5,439 nucleotides of DNA from CAYOFK01 sp964403185 (GTDB lineage: Bacteria > Bacteroidota > Bacteroidia > Bacteroidales > VadinHA17): positions 1 through 5,439 of the forward strand of contig CAYOFK010000171.1 in NCBI GenBank assembly GCA_964403185.1, given 5' to 3'. Position numbers and translations under genes: made by a program. Of the stretch, positions 4,761-5,439 are shown piece after piece; position 1 is the first letter of the stretch; the number at the start of each line of letters is the position of its first letter. Under the pieces are notes generated by a model. That model was not told the origin of the DNA. It made no database searches and worked only from the letters and a program-made list of their open reading frames with translations.

Positions 4761-5315
4761 ATGCTTGAAACCCTCATAACCTCCCGCACCCGTGTAAAGC
4801 TCCTGCTGAAGTTTTTCCTCAACAGCAGCTCCTCATCCTATTTGCGGGGATTGGAGTCTGAATTCGGGGAATCCACCAACGCTATCCGCCTGGAACTGAA
4901 TCGTTTTGAAAAGGCAGGTTTGCTTACCTCTTCGGTCCGGGGCAACCGGAAGTACTTCCAGGCCAATGAAAAGCACCCCCTTTTCCACGACATCCACAAC
5001 CTCCTGCTGAAACAGATCGGTTTCGACCAGATCATCGGGCGCGTAGTGAACAAATTGGGGGAGGTGAAGAAGGTGTTTGTTTTGGGTGATTTTGCAAAGG
5101 GCATTAACGGCCCCGTGATAGATTTGATGTTTATAGGGGACATTGACAAGGAATACCTTGTGATGTTGGTTGAAAAAACCGAGAGAATGATCAAAAGAAA
5201 GATCCGGTTCCTGGTGTTTGGCGATGGTGAAGGCGGGGATTATTTAAAGAAATTAAAACCTTCCGAAGTGCTCCTGCTTTGGAAATCAGAGAACATTAAA
5301 CAAGCAACCCTATGA
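4761..5315 (+). CDS. wHTH (ArsR-like) transcriptional regulator with degenerate nucleotidyltransferase-like domain
   Basis: A 184-residue protein of a type conserved across Bacteroidota and usually labelled ArsR family. Residues 1-75 form a winged helix: MLETLITSRTRVKLLLKFFL, then YLRGLESEFGESTNAIRLEL (27-46) as the helix-turn-helix, and GLLTSSVRGNRKYFQAN (53-69) as the wing. Residues 90-175 resemble a minimal nucleotidyltransferase fold: VFVLGDFAKG (105-113 region) stands where active enzymes have GS..xG, and PVIDLMFIG (118-125) where they have DxD. The usual Gly-Ser is Gly-Asp and the first catalytic Asp is Val119, so it is probably inactive and may sense a nucleotide or ligand. Metal-binding cysteines of ArsR/SmtB proteins are absent. 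In my experience these genes often stand at the head of capsule or O-antigen loci, so the genes beyond the right edge matter. Start is the ATG at 4761, matching the family's MLETLI N-terminus. Confidence 0.87.
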   Translation: MLETLITSRTRVKLLLKFFLNSSSSSYLRGLESEFGESTNAIRLELNRFEKAGLLTSSVRGNRKYFQANEKHPLFHDIHNLLLKQIGFDQIIGRVVNKLGEVKKVFVLGDFAKGINGPVIDLMFIGDIDKEYLVMLVEKTERMIKRKIRFLVFGDGEGGDYLKKLKPSEVLLLWKSENIKQATL

Positions 5316-5439
5316 TTAAATATCGAGTATTATCTTTTTTTGAAATTTGGAACTTGAGTTTCATTTATTATTTACTGGAACCCTGACGCTGCACTCAAAG
5401 TCTGCGCTTCGCTTCGACCTGAAACTTTGAAACACTGTG
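5316..5439. other. Spacer with short repeats at right edge
   Basis: A T-run at 5335-5340 follows a weak AATA/TATT stem, too short to call a terminator. The segment 5341-5383, with TTTGGAACTTGAG-like wording, resembles simple Bacteroidota spacer sequence. A 24-codon frame from 5312 overlaps the regulator stop as ATGA but has no recognisable content. Confidence 0.35.
5417..5430 (+). repeat. Dispersed copy of the ACCTGAAACTTTGA repeat
   Basis: ACCTGAAACTTTGA here is identical to 1904-1917, which includes the end of the sigma factor gene. It is preceded by CTTCGACCT, partly shared with the left-edge repeat, so two spacer repeat types of this window are joined here. Role unknown. Confidence 0.65.

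Noticed and set aside
4838..5194. 118-codon minus-strand frame
   Set aside because: It is antisense to the wHTH regulator and has no recognisable content.
5320..5340. Intrinsic terminator after the regulator
   Set aside because: A T-run exists, but the stem before it is only about four A/T pairs, too weak to support the call.
5312..5386. 24-codon frame overlapping the regulator stop codon (ATGA)
   Set aside because: The overlap looks like coupling, but the peptide is mostly the translation of simple spacer sequence and has no recognisable motif.

Overview
The window reads as a chromosomal segment of a member of the Bacteroidota, probably an uncultured Bacteroidales or related lineage. The main evidence is a secreted-type protein with two PKD domains and a gliding-motility/type IX secretion type B C-terminal domain, next to an ECF sigma factor of the Bacteroidota style. 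Further support comes from gene starts with weak or no Shine-Dalgarno sequences, promoter-like TTTG / TAnnTTTG elements, and a wHTH regulator of a type I associate with Bacteroidota polysaccharide loci. The placement rests on recognised families; no database search was possible.

Layout. Bases 1-72 are a C/T-rich tandem-like spacer. A monofunctional proline dehydrogenase follows on the minus strand (73-984). A 378-base divergent spacer (985-1362) holds a plausible proline dehydrogenase promoter and a C-rich repeat. The plus strand then carries an ECF sigma factor (1363-1917) and, 84 bases on, a gene for a membrane-anchored PKD/CHU_C-type protein (2002-3363); the two are probably one operon. 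The spacer 3364-3822 contains a 132-base element with 16-base perfect terminal inverted repeats and two internal hairpins. After it come overlapping palindromes laid over a promoter-like sequence, then about 165 bases without a recognisable gene. Next is a two-gene module: a small DUF6922-like protein (3823-4113) overlapping by 43 bases an AbiEii/AbiGii-type nucleotidyltransferase (4071-4706). This is most likely a toxin-antitoxin or abortive-infection-like module. A wHTH regulator with a degenerate nucleotidyltransferase-like domain follows (4761-5315). The right end is spacer sequence containing another copy of a short repeat also found at the end of the sigma factor gene.

How the parts may work together. 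The sigma factor and the PKD protein look like a regulator and its membrane partner. The partner's cytoplasmic N-terminus could hold the sigma factor, while its outer part carries PKD domains and a domain normally used as a type IX secretion signal. This is inference. The nucleotidyltransferase module is self-contained, more AT-rich, and lies just downstream of the mobile-looking element, which fits acquisition by transfer. The last regulator may belong to a locus continuing beyond the right edge; polysaccharide synthesis is the usual setting in my experience. Proline dehydrogenase appears unrelated to the rest.
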